A stretch of DNA of 34,417 nt, taken from NCBI GenBank assembly GCA_050950205.1, contig JBMNHF010000009.1:1-34417 (forward strand). The letters run 5' to 3'. Positions 1 through 7,803 of the stretch are shown in pieces. The stretch is from WRAV01 sp050950205. GTDB lineage: Bacteria > Bacillota > Clostridia > Oscillospirales > Ruminococcaceae. The translations under genes were made by a program, and so were the position numbers. A model generated the notes under the pieces. The model was not told where the DNA came from, ran no database searches, and saw only the letters and a program-made list of their open reading frames with translations. Each line of letters begins with the position of its first letter. Position 1 is the stretch's first letter.

Positions 1-85
1 ACGCCTTTCGATACAAATGGATTTTCAAGCGCCGTTGCTGGAGTTGGATCAGCACCGGCACCTGTTGCCTCCACAATTTCCGATT

Positions 86-1815
86 TTACAAACGTTTCAG
101 ATTTTCCGATTCTCTAAGTTGAAATGCTCCAATCAGGGCTTGCAGAAGATCCGCTTGACCCGATAGCTCTTCACTGGTTGCAGCGCTTTCCTCAGCAGTA
201 GCGGCATTGGTCTGAACAACGGATGAAATCTGTTCGATACCTTGATTAATCTGAATAGCTGCATTGGCCTGTTCTTGGGAAGCTTGCGAAATTTTATGAA
301 TTAACACAACAGCATCTTTTGTTGCACTGGCGCTCTTATCCAGAGAAGTTGCTGTCTTGCTTGTCATTTCTGAACCATTTTCAACTGCACGAATGGTTTC
401 TTCAATTAAAAGTGTTGTATTTTAGCTGCTTCGGCAGATTTGCCAGCTAGATTTCGAACTTCGTCAGCCACAACGGCAAAGCCTTTGCCTGCCGAACCTG
501 CACGGGCTGCTTCCACAGCAGCATTTAATGCAAGAATATTGGTTTGGAACGCAATATCGTCAATAATCTTGATAATCTTAGATATTTCGGCTGACTTCTT
601 GCTAATTTCTTCCATTGCTTTATTCATTTCCTGCATTTGGTCATTGCTGGCAAGCAATTCACTTTGTGCATAGTTGGCCATGTTGTGCGCCGATTTTGCG
701 TTTTCTGCATTTTCTCTTATTTGTTCGGTAATCTCAGCAATGGATGCGGATAATTCTTCAATTGAGCTAGCCTGCTGGGTTGCCCCTTGAGAAAGTGCTT
801 GAGCCCCATTTGCCACTTGGTCGGCACCAAGGTCAACCTGTTGAGCCGATTGACGAATTTGCATCAATGTAGTATTTACATTGGTTAGCAAATCCTGCAT
901 ATGCTTTTTTAGTTTTTCAAACTGACCGACATAGTCTCTGTGCAGCTCAACCTGCAGATTTCCCTTGGATATCTCCTGTAAAGCATCTGCAATTTCGTCG
1001 ATATAACCTTGATAATTTACCAATCTTTCGATTGTTAGGTTAAAGGCTTTGGCAAGACGCCCCACCTCATCTTTTGATCGAACCGAAAGTTCTACATCAA
1101 AATTTCCATCTGCAATTTGCTGTGCAGCCTTTGTGATTCTTTGAATGGGCTTGGTAATTCCATTGCTGAGAAAAAGTGTAATCACAAACGCGAGAGAAAG
1201 CAAAACTATAGAAAATACGACAACAGACCTGATGGTCAAGGCAACCCCTTCATCCAAAATACTGTTTACCGATTCAATGGGAACTCCCACAAAGTAAATG
1301 CCGATTATTTGGTTATTATTATCATATAAGGGTGCATATCCTGTCATGTACTGAGATCCAAGGATATCCGCTTCACCAAAAAATAGATTCCCTTGGGAAA
1401 CTTCCCGATAGGCTTGTCCGTTTTTATCAAGCTCGGTACCAATCGCCCTTTCACCCATATCATTCATTACGGTCGTTAAGATTCGAATGAACTGATCGCC
1501 TTCTTTGGCAAATACGGTTGCAACAACATCCATATCCTTCGAAAACTTATCTATGTACTCGAATCTTCCTTCTATGGGCTGTTTGTTTTTATCAATCAGT
1601 TTGCCGTTTGCATCTAAGGAAAGAGAACCAAACTGTTCGTCCAGATAAGTTTTGAGCATATTATTGCTGCTGGTCAATCTTTCCTCAACCAAAGCTGTAA
1701 TAATGTTATCGGTGACAACAAGACTTTGCGATACTACAATGCTTACCGATATTAACACCACTGTGGTGATGAGAGTTAATATCATTAGAATTAGTTTTCC
1801 TTTTAGCGTTTTCAT
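86..1815 (-). CDS. Methyl-accepting chemotaxis protein, frameshifted, C-terminus probably beyond left edge
   Basis: Transmembrane chemoreceptor that senses a ligand outside the cell and controls the CheA/CheW kinase array. The start chosen is the ATG at 1815 (MKTLKGKL), preceded by AGGGGGAG; the open frame further upstream runs into the IS element and is not native. In order: a transmembrane helix (about residues 6-28), a Cache-like extracellular sensor (GSQYMTGYAPLYD, IIGIYFVGVP), a second helix near residue 200, HAMP (TKPIQRITKAAQQIADG), and the signalling hairpin with the conserved DDIAFQTNILALNAAVEAA core. The frame breaks at the T4 run 420-423 (A4 on the coding strand): adding one A joins AGKSAEAAK to NTTLLIEET and the C-terminal half, giving about 576 residues. 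The stop at 86-88 also looks artificial. One more A in the run at 102-105 lets the reading continue to base 1 (SEIVEATGAGADPTPATALE). The family call is sure; the exact C-terminus is not. Confidence 0.88.
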
Positions 1816-1878
1816 CTTGCTCCCCCTTGATGTTTGGTAATCAATTTTATCGATATAAGATGGGCCTTGTTGCAACAC

Positions 1879-1927
1879 TGTCAACGCCGACTTGATTTGA
1901 CCTAAAAACGCCGGGGAGAAATGACCC
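1879..1927. repeat. IS21 left terminal inverted repeat
   Basis: Starts TGTCAACGCC and ends AAATGACCC. It pairs with 3982-4030 read on the minus strand, with 37 of 49 positions identical. The conserved CGCCG and TGACC blocks repeat at about 24-bp spacing. Confidence 0.85.
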
Positions 1928-1937
1928 AAAACGCCGA

Positions 1938-2719
1938 TCAGCCTACCGCCGGAATGTCCGCCGGTGGTGTTAGTATGACGCCGGATTTTCTGCGATCTTT
2001 GAGCCTGTAGGTATCGCCCCTGATGTTCATCACATGAGCGTGATGCAACAATCTATCGAGCATGGCAGTGGCGATAACGCTGTCGCTCATGAGCTCGCCC
2101 CAGTCGCTGAAAAACTTGTTACTGGTTAGAATAATGCTCCCGTGCTCATACCTCTCGCAGACGAGCCTAAAGAGCAGCTCCGCCTCTGTGCGGTCAAGCT
2201 GCAGGTAGCCGACCTCGTCAATGATGAGGATATCCGGTCTGAGATACACCCGCCAGCGGCGCTCCAGACGGTTCTGCTCCTGTGCTTTTTTCAGGTCTGC
2301 AATCAGCTGCGAAAGGCTGGTGTAGTAGACAGCCAAGCCGGACTTCAGTGCCTGCATGGCAAGGCCCACAGCCAAATGCGTCTTGCCGACACCGGCGGCC
2401 CCAGCAAGATCACATTCTCCGCCCTAGCGGCAAATGCCAGTGTCGCCAGCTCGTCAATCTGCCGCTTATCGATGCTGGGCTGGAAGTCGAAGTCAAACTC
2501 GCCAAGGGTCTTTCTGTGCGGGAGCCGGGAAAGCTTTATCCGCATCTCCTCGCCCCTGCGCTTGCGCTCCGTATCCTCCAAGGTGAGAAGCTTCAGAAGA
2601 AAGGCCAGATAGGTATCCTCCGCTTTCAAGGAGCGCTCCAGCTGCACATCCAGAAGCCCGGCCGCCGTTTTGAGGCCCATATTCTCCAGTAAATCTCTGG
2701 CATGCTCTAATTCAACCAT
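1938..2719 (-). CDS. istB: IS21 helper ATPase IstB, frameshifted in the P-loop
   Basis: AAA+ ATPase that helps the IstA transposase assemble on target DNA. The start ATG (2717-2719) overlaps the istA stop in the usual ATGGTTGA arrangement, implying coupled translation. The N-terminal part reads MVELEHARDLLENMGL and ends at VILLGPP. The next part, in another frame, reads VGLAMQALKSG with Walker B ILIIDEVGYL and a sensor segment IILTSNKFF. One missing base at 2392-2393 accounts for the break: adding a G restores GPPGVGKTHLA, the Walker A motif, and gives a 260-residue protein of normal IstB length. Whether this is genuine inactivation or a sequence error cannot be told from one copy. Confidence 0.88.
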
Positions 2720-3945
2720 TGGACGCCACCTGGAACAGCCGGTCATATTCACCCAAATCCCGAGCCTCGACCTGTGGTGGATGCTGCTTGGCGAAGCTGT
2801 TCGGCAGTGGTATTCCACCCTTTTCGCTGAGACCGGCGTATTGTCCGGTGAGCCATACAATTTTACCGCCGGAGTATTTGGCCTCATGCCTTGCTATGAG
2901 TGTGTTGTCGAGGTGAATCTCGACATACCCGGCGCACAGGCCGAACCTGAACCTGCCTGCCGCTATACTGCCAGGGCACACCATAGCGTATGCCATCAAA
3001 GCTCACTAAGCCGTCTCGGGTCACGCTTCTGGTCTCCCAGCGGTACTTGTCCATAACCTCCTGTGGCGGGAGCGAAAGCAGCCCTTCCTTTGAGAGCTCT
3101 ATAGCCGGAATTCTTCCGGTCGTTCCATGAACCTTCCCGTCATGCTTACGGCACCACTGCAGTGCCTGACGGTTCAGGTCGTTTAAGTCCTCGAATCTGC
3201 GTCCGGGCAGGAAGTTGTCCTTTACATAGCCGACGAGACGTTCAACCTTGCCCTTCGTCTGCGGACGCCGGGGAGCGCACACCTTTGGTATGAAGCCCAT
3301 ATCCACGGAGAAATCCTCGAACGCCGTGTTCCAGATGGGCTTGCCGCCATCTCTGCCGATAATCACTGTCTTCATGTTATCCGTCAGCACTTTTCTGGCA
3401 CGCCGCCGAAGTGATGCAAAGGCGTTTACCATGCAGCGCTCAAGGCTGGAGAGGTCACAGCGGCTTGTGAATTCTATGTATTTGGCTCGGGAATGCCCCA
3501 GCACCATCACAAATACCGGAACCTTGTGCACTGTGCCGCCGGTGTCCGTGTAGTGGCAGATGCCCCAATCCATCTGCGCCTGCTTCCCGGGAGCTGTTTC
3601 ATACCGCCGCACGGCCGGCAGCTTCTTTGGCGGACGAAACGGATGCACATAATCCTTGAGGATGCTGATGCCACCGTCATATCCGGCCTCACGCAGCCGA
3701 TCGAGCAGTACAACGCAGTTGTAGATCCCATCGGCCATCAGCTCATGCAGCAGCGGCTTGTACGCATCCAGCTTCGATGGACGGTCAATTTTCTCCGGCG
3801 GTGAAACACCAGGCTGCATGTATTTTCGGGCTGTGTTTTTAGAGATGCCCAATTCTTTGCCGATGGCGTATGCACTCTTACCCGCCCCAGCCGACTCTTT
3901 TATCTTCATAATTATCCCACTCCTTAGCATATCGGGCACCTCCAA
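2712..3945 (-). CDS. istA: IS21 transposase IstA, frameshifted near the C-terminus
   Basis: DDE transposase of IS21. The N-terminus has an HTH (SAYAIGKELGISKNTARKYM, about residues 24-43). The catalytic triad is visible as Asp126 (QMDWG), Asp189 (LTDNMK) and Glu235 (GKVERLVGY). The frame breaks at 2939-2940, where one extra base turns VQVRLCAGYVEIH into VQVRPVRRVC and an early stop. Removing it gives 410 residues ending just inside istB. The upstream start is uncertain: the Met at 3945 or Met6 (MLRSG) would both fit. The first residues are close to the right-hand inverted repeat, as usual for this family. Confidence 0.88.
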
Positions 3946-3981
3946 GACGCTTTGTCTTGAGGGTAACCTCTCTATTCTCGT

Positions 3982-4030
3982 GGGTCAATTCTCGTCGGCG
4001 ATTTAAGGTCATTTTACTCCGGCGGTGACA
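3982..4030. repeat. IS21 right terminal inverted repeat
   Basis: On the minus strand it starts TGTCACCGCC and ends AATTGACCC, matching the left terminus. The next four bases, 4031-4034, are ACAC, identical to 1875-1878 on the other side. Confidence 0.85.
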
Positions 4031-4073
4031 ACACCTCCGAATTGCTTCCGACTCTTTAATAATATGGGCCTAA

Positions 4074-4111
4074 AAAATGCAACAAGATAGCGAAATAACT
4101 TGCTGCATTTT
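4074..4111 (-). terminator. Hairpin plus T-run on the minus strand, upstream of the chemoreceptor
   Basis: Two 13-base arms (4074-4086 and 4099-4111, 12 of 13 paired, the remaining pair being G-U) around a 12-base loop. On the minus strand the stem is followed by six T (4077-4072). There is no minus-strand gene immediately upstream. It is therefore either a leader attenuator for the chemoreceptor gene before the IS inserted, or the end of an unseen short transcript. The surrounding stretch 4112-4245 is very AT-rich, holds no gene, and probably contains divergent promoters, but I could not single out a convincing pair of boxes. Confidence 0.5.
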
Positions 4112-4260
4112 AATTCTATAAAATATATATTAATAATACTGTGACTAAGTTGCTGATAATAATAGTTGTTATTTGATATATAATATAATTATTACCTCAT
4201 ATTTTACCACATATATAGAATGGATAGTGTTTCATATGATACGGAATGGAGGTCATCTAT

Positions 4261-4914
4261 ATGGAAAGTGTTAAATTAATTCAAGAAACCTTTCTTGGCC
4301 ATCTATCCGATCGCGAGATTAAAGAAGGGTTAGAGAGTAGAAGGTTTGCCCTTAAGCAGTTTGAGAAAGGACAAGTACTTCATTCAGAAGGGGAGCCGTG
4401 CCACCACCTCGAACTACTTCTGGCCGGAGATGTTGTAAGCATGCTGACCGATAAATACGGAAACGAGCTTGTTATGAAATCTCTTACTCAAAGTGATGTC
4501 ATTTCCGGTAGTTTTTTATTTGGAACATCACCAACCTACCCCCTGACTTTTTTGGCAAAGTCAAAGGGTATATTGCTGCAAATTGATAGGAATTATTTGT
4601 TTGATCTGATAAGTCAAAAGCCTCAAATATTAAGACAGTTTCTGCTGTTAATTTCCGACCAGGCATTTGGCTTTATAAGTAAACTAAGGCTTGCAGCCCG
4701 ACGGCCATTAAGGTCCAGCATTTTAGATTATTTATATGTACAAAGCTTATTGCAAAATTCTAACGTTATAATTTTACCTATTTCAAAAGCAAAACTTGCT
4801 AACAAACTGGGAGTGTTAAGAACCTCGGTATCCAGAGAGTTTTCGAAAATGGCCAAAGAAGGGCTTATAAAAATTCACAATAATAAGACCATTGAACTAA
4901 TAAAAGACCTTTGA
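4261..4914 (+). CDS. Crp/Fnr-family transcriptional regulator
   Basis: DNA-binding regulator of 217 residues with an N-terminal cyclic-nucleotide-binding-like beta barrel (about residues 20-115, including GQVLHSEGEP and LELLLAGDVVSML) and a C-terminal winged helix (KLANKLGVLRTSVSREFSKM, about 177-196). I chose the ATG at 4261 because GGAGG lies 8 bases upstream (4248-4252); the in-frame ATG at 4246 overlaps that site. No four-cysteine Fe-S cluster is visible, so it is not a classical FNR. This sequence type resembles the small-effector Crp/Fnr regulators common in Clostridia. The gene faces away from the chemoreceptor and IS element and precedes a phosphodiesterase and an exporter. The ligand cannot be inferred. 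Confidence 0.88.
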   Translation: MESVKLIQETFLGHLSDREIKEGLESRRFALKQFEKGQVLHSEGEPCHHLELLLAGDVVSMLTDKYGNELVMKSLTQSDVISGSFLFGTSPTYPLTFLAKSKGILLQIDRNYLFDLISQKPQILRQFLLLISDQAFGFISKLRLAARRPLRSSILDYLYVQSLLQNSNVIILPISKAKLANKLGVLRTSVSREFSKMAKEGLIKIHNNKTIELIKDL

Positions 4915-5057
4915 ATCGTGGTATAAACAGTAAGATTTGTTGTTTGACAGAGACTTCCTTTGCTGATATATTTATATATTGGAAGCCGATGGCTTGCGCA
5001 TTCATCAAAAAAATATCTTTCAGCAGATAATGACAGCTCCATACAGCGGGTTGGCCC

Positions 5058-5097
5058 ATAACCCGCATAAATTCCCGTTTATACGGGTTATTTTTTT
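5058..5097 (+). terminator. Rho-independent terminator downstream of the Crp/Fnr regulator
   Basis: Arms 5058-5071 and 5078-5091 pair at 13 of 14 positions around a 6-base loop and are followed by T7 (5091-5097). It lies 144 bases after the regulator stop. The rest of 4915-5323 holds no convincing gene: the only sizeable open frame, on the minus strand, crosses this terminator and has no family resemblance. Confidence 0.8.
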
Positions 5098-5323
5098 GAG
5101 AATAACCGAGATTGTTGGTACAGAACGGGCGGAAGCTCATATCTGCAGCCATGGCATTTTGTTCATGGTACCCTAGTGCAGATTCCATTTCTCGCTTTTC
5201 CAGCAACTTGTCTTGAGCGTTGCGGGGGATGGTGATTGCACAATACTGTTAAGCTGTTAAACCTGGCATGGCCTCTGTGTTCGAACAGTAGATTTGGATT
5301 GCATCAGAAAAGAGGAAACCTTC

Positions 5324-6109
5324 ATGTCAAATAAGGTATTGCTGATTTTGGTGGACGGTATGCGCCCGGACAGTATTTCCGCTGGCGGCGGTGTAGAATT
5401 TGAGGAATTTTTTAAGTCCGGCAGCTATTCTTTTCAGGCAAAAACCACCTTTCCGCCGGTGACGCTGCCCTGTCATATGTCCCTGTTTCACAGCGTAGAC
5501 CCTGGCCGGCACGGTATCACTACCAATACATATATCCCGCAGGTTCGCCCCATTAAAGGCCTCGTAGAGGTTTTGACAGCAGGGAAGAAGACGTCAGCTT
5601 TTGCTTACACCTGGGAAGAACTGCGGGACCTGAGCAGGCCCGGTGACAACTTAGAGCACAGTTGGTTCATGCGACATCGCCTCGATACGGTTCTATCTCT
5701 CGATCATAAGGCCACCGCTGCAGCCAAGGAAATGATTCAGGAGTATGCGCCAGACTTTGTGTTTTTATATCTGGCTGGCGCCGATATCTGGGGTCATCAG
5801 CGCGGCTGGATGAGCCAGGAATATTTGGACAGCGTCAAGAATGCCTGGGAGTGCATTCAGAAGATTAGCACCGACCTGCCCGAGGAATACACAGTCATTG
5901 TCACGGCTGACCATGGTGGTCATAACCGCCGCCATGGCGACGATATTCCCGAAGATATGACCATCCCTGTAGTGTTTAAGAGTAGGCTCTTTCCAAAAGG
6001 GAAGGAGCTGGAACACTTTGATATCCGGGATATTGCGCCTACCATTGTGGATATTTTAGGCGTAGAACCCGATCCGGAGTGGGAAGGTAAAAGCATTGTA
6101 AAACATTAA
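5324..6109 (+). CDS. Type I phosphodiesterase / nucleotide pyrophosphatase (alkaline phosphatase superfamily)
   Basis: Predicted metal-dependent phosphodiesterase or phosphatase of 261 residues. The start at 5324 (MSNKVLLILVDG) has GAGGAAA upstream; an in-frame ATG at 5294 has none. Residues expected to bind two metals and attack phosphate are visible: Asp11 (LVDGMRPDS), a candidate nucleophile Thr47 (PPVTLPCHMS), Asp154 and His158 (ADIWGH), and Asp196-His197 (TADHGGH). There is no signal peptide or membrane helix, so it should be cytosolic, whereas many members of the family are secreted or membrane-anchored. It is shorter than most NPP enzymes and lacks extra domains. It is followed by a DMT exporter, with a 17-bp hairpin between them. 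The substrate is unknown; a nucleotide or phospho-alcohol diester is possible. Confidence 0.85.
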   Translation: MSNKVLLILVDGMRPDSISAGGGVEFEEFFKSGSYSFQAKTTFPPVTLPCHMSLFHSVDPGRHGITTNTYIPQVRPIKGLVEVLTAGKKTSAFAYTWEELRDLSRPGDNLEHSWFMRHRLDTVLSLDHKATAAAKEMIQEYAPDFVFLYLAGADIWGHQRGWMSQEYLDSVKNAWECIQKISTDLPEEYTVIVTADHGGHNRRHGDDIPEDMTIPVVFKSRLFPKGKELEHFDIRDIAPTIVDILGVEPDPEWEGKSIVKH

Positions 6110-6112
6110 AAT

Positions 6113-6153
6113 GAAGGCCTGCATGAGAGGGTGGAGCTCTCATACAAGCCTTC
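6113..6153 (+). other. Long intercistronic stem-loop between phosphodiesterase and exporter
   Basis: Arms 6113-6129 and 6137-6153 pair over 17 bp (15 Watson-Crick and 2 G-U) around a 7-base loop, starting 3 bases after the phosphodiesterase stop. No T-run follows, so it is not a standard terminator. It may protect the upstream message or lower readthrough into the exporter gene, whose start lies 23 bases further on. Confidence 0.6.
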
Positions 6154-6175
6154 ACAGGAAAGGATCGCACTTTAA

Positions 6176-7036
6176 ATGTTGGAACTAAAAAACAAAACAA
6201 TGGCGCCGCTGTTTCTATTTTTATCGGCTCTTATGTGGAGTACCGGCGGTCTTTTCACCAAAAGTGTAGCCTGGAACGGCTTGTGCCTTGCAACGCTGCG
6301 AGGTGTCATTGCCTTGGCGGTATCCGCTTTCCTGCTTCGGGGACGAAAAATCAAGTTAAACCGGCAGAGGGTATTGGCAGGTTTTTGCTATTTTGTGCAA
6401 GGCGTATTTTTTTTGTGTGCCAATAAGTATACCACGGCAGCCAATGCAGCCGTTCTGCAACAAACATCTCCCTTAAATATTATTTTGTTCAATGTGCTGT
6501 TGGCCAAAAAAAGACCCACCAAACCCGAATCCATTGCTTGTGTATGTCTGTTTGCCGGCATGGCCCTGACCTTTATGGGCAATTTGGGCGGGGGAGGCAT
6601 GTTGGGCAACATCTTTGCGCTGATTTCTGCATGGTTCTTTGCAGGTGTTTTCTTTTTGAGTAAGGAAGAAGGAGCCGAGCCGCTGGAATCTCTGTTGATC
6701 GGCAATGCCTTTTATTTGTTTTTTGTCCCTTTCTTGGTGATCAACGAAACAGTACATAGCACTACGCCATCCGAATGGGCGTTTCTGCTTGTTTTTGCGT
6801 CCCTCAGTGGCATTGGGGCATGGCTGTGCTTTGCCGTAGGGATTAAGCACACTTCTGCGCTGCAAGCAAATTTTATTACCATGTCAGAACCGGTTATGGC
6901 ACCCGTTTGGACCTTTCTGTTTTTAGGGGAGCGGATTTCTGCTCTTTCGGTCATGGGCTGTGTTGTGGTGCTTGGAACGCTATTGATTTATAATGTGTAT
7001 ACGGTCAATAAGCAGCCTAAAACAATGGAGGTCTGA
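6176..7036 (+). CDS. EamA/DMT-superfamily transporter
   Basis: Integral membrane protein of 286 residues with ten predicted hydrophobic helices in two similar halves, the EamA pattern. Visible marks are LSALMWSTGGLFTKS in helix 1, TSPLNIILFNVLLAKKRPT at the end of the first repeat, and SEPVMAPVWTFLFLGERIS in the last repeat. Members export or import small metabolites such as amino acids or nucleotides-derived compounds; the substrate is not predictable. The AGGAAAGGA site lies about 10 bases before the ATG at 6176; a downstream ATG at 6200 is an alternative start. It probably shares a transcript with the phosphodiesterase, and ends at the bidirectional terminator at 7060-7089. Confidence 0.88.
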   Translation: MLELKNKTMAPLFLFLSALMWSTGGLFTKSVAWNGLCLATLRGVIALAVSAFLLRGRKIKLNRQRVLAGFCYFVQGVFFLCANKYTTAANAAVLQQTSPLNIILFNVLLAKKRPTKPESIACVCLFAGMALTFMGNLGGGGMLGNIFALISAWFFAGVFFLSKEEGAEPLESLLIGNAFYLFFVPFLVINETVHSTTPSEWAFLLVFASLSGIGAWLCFAVGIKHTSALQANFITMSEPVMAPVWTFLFLGERISALSVMGCVVVLGTLLIYNVYTVNKQPKTMEV

Positions 7037-7059
7037 TCTGCAATCCATAAGCAGTAAGG

Positions 7060-7089
7060 AAAAAGTCGGAGGTATACTCCGACTTTTTT
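7060..7089. terminator. Bidirectional terminator between the exporter and the polyol locus
   Basis: A perfect 12-bp stem (7060-7071 with 7077-7088) around a 5-base loop, with an A5 run on one side and T6 on the other. It can end both the plus-strand exporter transcript and the minus-strand catabolic operon, whose last stop is at 7092. Confidence 0.88.
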
Positions 7090-7091
7090 GA

Positions 7092-7790
7092 TTACACCAG
7101 ACTTTTTTGACCGTAATAGGAATCCTTGCCATGCTTGCGCAGGTAGTGTTTATCCATCAGTTCTTGAGGCATCCGAGGAAGCCCCGGATTGAGCATATAG
7201 GCATGGAACGCCATTTGGGCGATCTCCTCTAAAACTACGGCGTTGTGTACGGCGTCCATGGGGTCTTCGCCCCAGGCAAAAGGCCCATGATTGCGCACCA
7301 GCACACCTGGCATCTGGTCTGCCTCCCGCCCGGAAAAAGTCTCTACAATCACTTTTCCGGTGTTCCATTCATAATCCTTGCTAATTTCTTCCTCGGTCAT
7401 GCTTCTGGTACAGGGAACATCCCCGTAAAAGTAATCGGCCTGCGTGGTTCCATAGGCTACAATTGGTCTGCCAGCTTGGGCAAAGGCGGTAGCCCACGGG
7501 GAATGGGTGTGTACTATGCCCCCAATTTTGGGAAAGGCACGGTAAAGACAAAGGTGTGTCATGGTGTCGGAGGAAGGGTTTAATTTACCATCTACCCGGT
7601 TCCCCTCCAAATCCACCACAACCATATCCTCCGGTGTCATCTCCTCATACTCCACGCCAGAAGGTTTGATGATTACCAGACCGCTTACCCTTTCAATGGC
7701 GGAGACATTCCCCCAGGTAAAGGTGACAAGACCGTATTTTGGCAGAAGCATATTGGCCTCATATACTGCCTGCTTTAAATAATTCAGCAT
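7092..7790 (-). CDS. araD: L-ribulose-5-phosphate 4-epimerase (AraD/UlaF/SgbE family)
   Basis: Zinc-dependent class II aldolase-fold enzyme converting L-ribulose-5-P to D-xylulose-5-P, the entry to the pentose phosphate pathway. At 232 residues it is the normal length and very similar to E. coli AraD: WGNVSAIER, KPSGVEYEEM, PSSDTMTH, GTTQADYFYG, DKHYLRKHG. Predicted metal and catalytic residues are Asp75, His94 and His96 (VHTHS) and His168 (RNHGPFAWG). The start is one of two adjacent ATGs (7793 or 7790) behind AAGGAGGGG; the second gives the usual MLNYLKQA beginning. It is the last gene of the locus, 13 bases downstream of the kinase. Arabinose, ascorbate and L-xylulose pathways all use this enzyme; the neighbours point to an L-xylulose route. 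Confidence 0.93.
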   Translation of the reverse strand: MLNYLKQAVYEANMLLPKYGLVTFTWGNVSAIERVSGLVIIKPSGVEYEEMTPEDMVVVDLEGNRVDGKLNPSSDTMTHLCLYRAFPKIGGIVHTHSPWATAFAQAGRPIVAYGTTQADYFYGDVPCTRSMTEEEISKDYEWNTGKVIVETFSGREADQMPGVLVRNHGPFAWGEDPMDAVHNAVVLEEIAQMAFHAYMLNPGLPRMPQELMDKHYLRKHGKDSYYGQKSLV

Positions 7791-7803
7791 CATGTCCCCT
7801 CCT

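Larger units (their letters stand above)
1879..4030 (-). mobile_element. IS21-family insertion sequence (istA-istB)
   Basis: A complete 2152-bp element bounded by 49-bp imperfect inverted repeats that both begin TGTCA and match at 37 of 49 positions, and flanked by the 4-bp direct repeat ACAC (1875-1878 and 4031-4034), the expected target duplication. It carries overlapping istA and istB on the minus strand. The left end holds three AACGCCG blocks at 1883, 1907 and 1930, spaced 24 and 23 bp, which look like the repeated transposase-binding sites typical of IS21 termini. Both genes carry one single-base frameshift in this sequence, so as read the copy would be inactive. It sits between the chemoreceptor gene and the divergent Crp-type regulator, separating the former from its original upstream region. 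Confidence 0.9.

Noticed and set aside
406..1929. Chemoreceptor start extended to the ATG at 1929
   Set aside because: The extra 38 codons run into the IS21 left end; the ATG at 1815 has a good ribosome site and the expected N-terminus.
2142..3056. Several plus-strand open frames inside the IS21 element
   Set aside because: They are antisense to istA/istB in GC-rich DNA, and none has recognisable motifs.
4061..4086. ATGGGCC plus TGCAACA words on both sides of the IS21 element as larger duplicated flanks
   Set aside because: The match is short, with unequal spacing, and GTTGCAAC is itself palindromic; the 4-bp ACAC duplication and TGTCA ends explain the insertion.
4865..5206. 113-codon minus-strand open frame between the Crp-type regulator and the phosphodiesterase
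   Set aside because: It overlaps the regulator 3' end and crosses a clear terminator hairpin, has no ribosome binding site, and shows no family resemblance.
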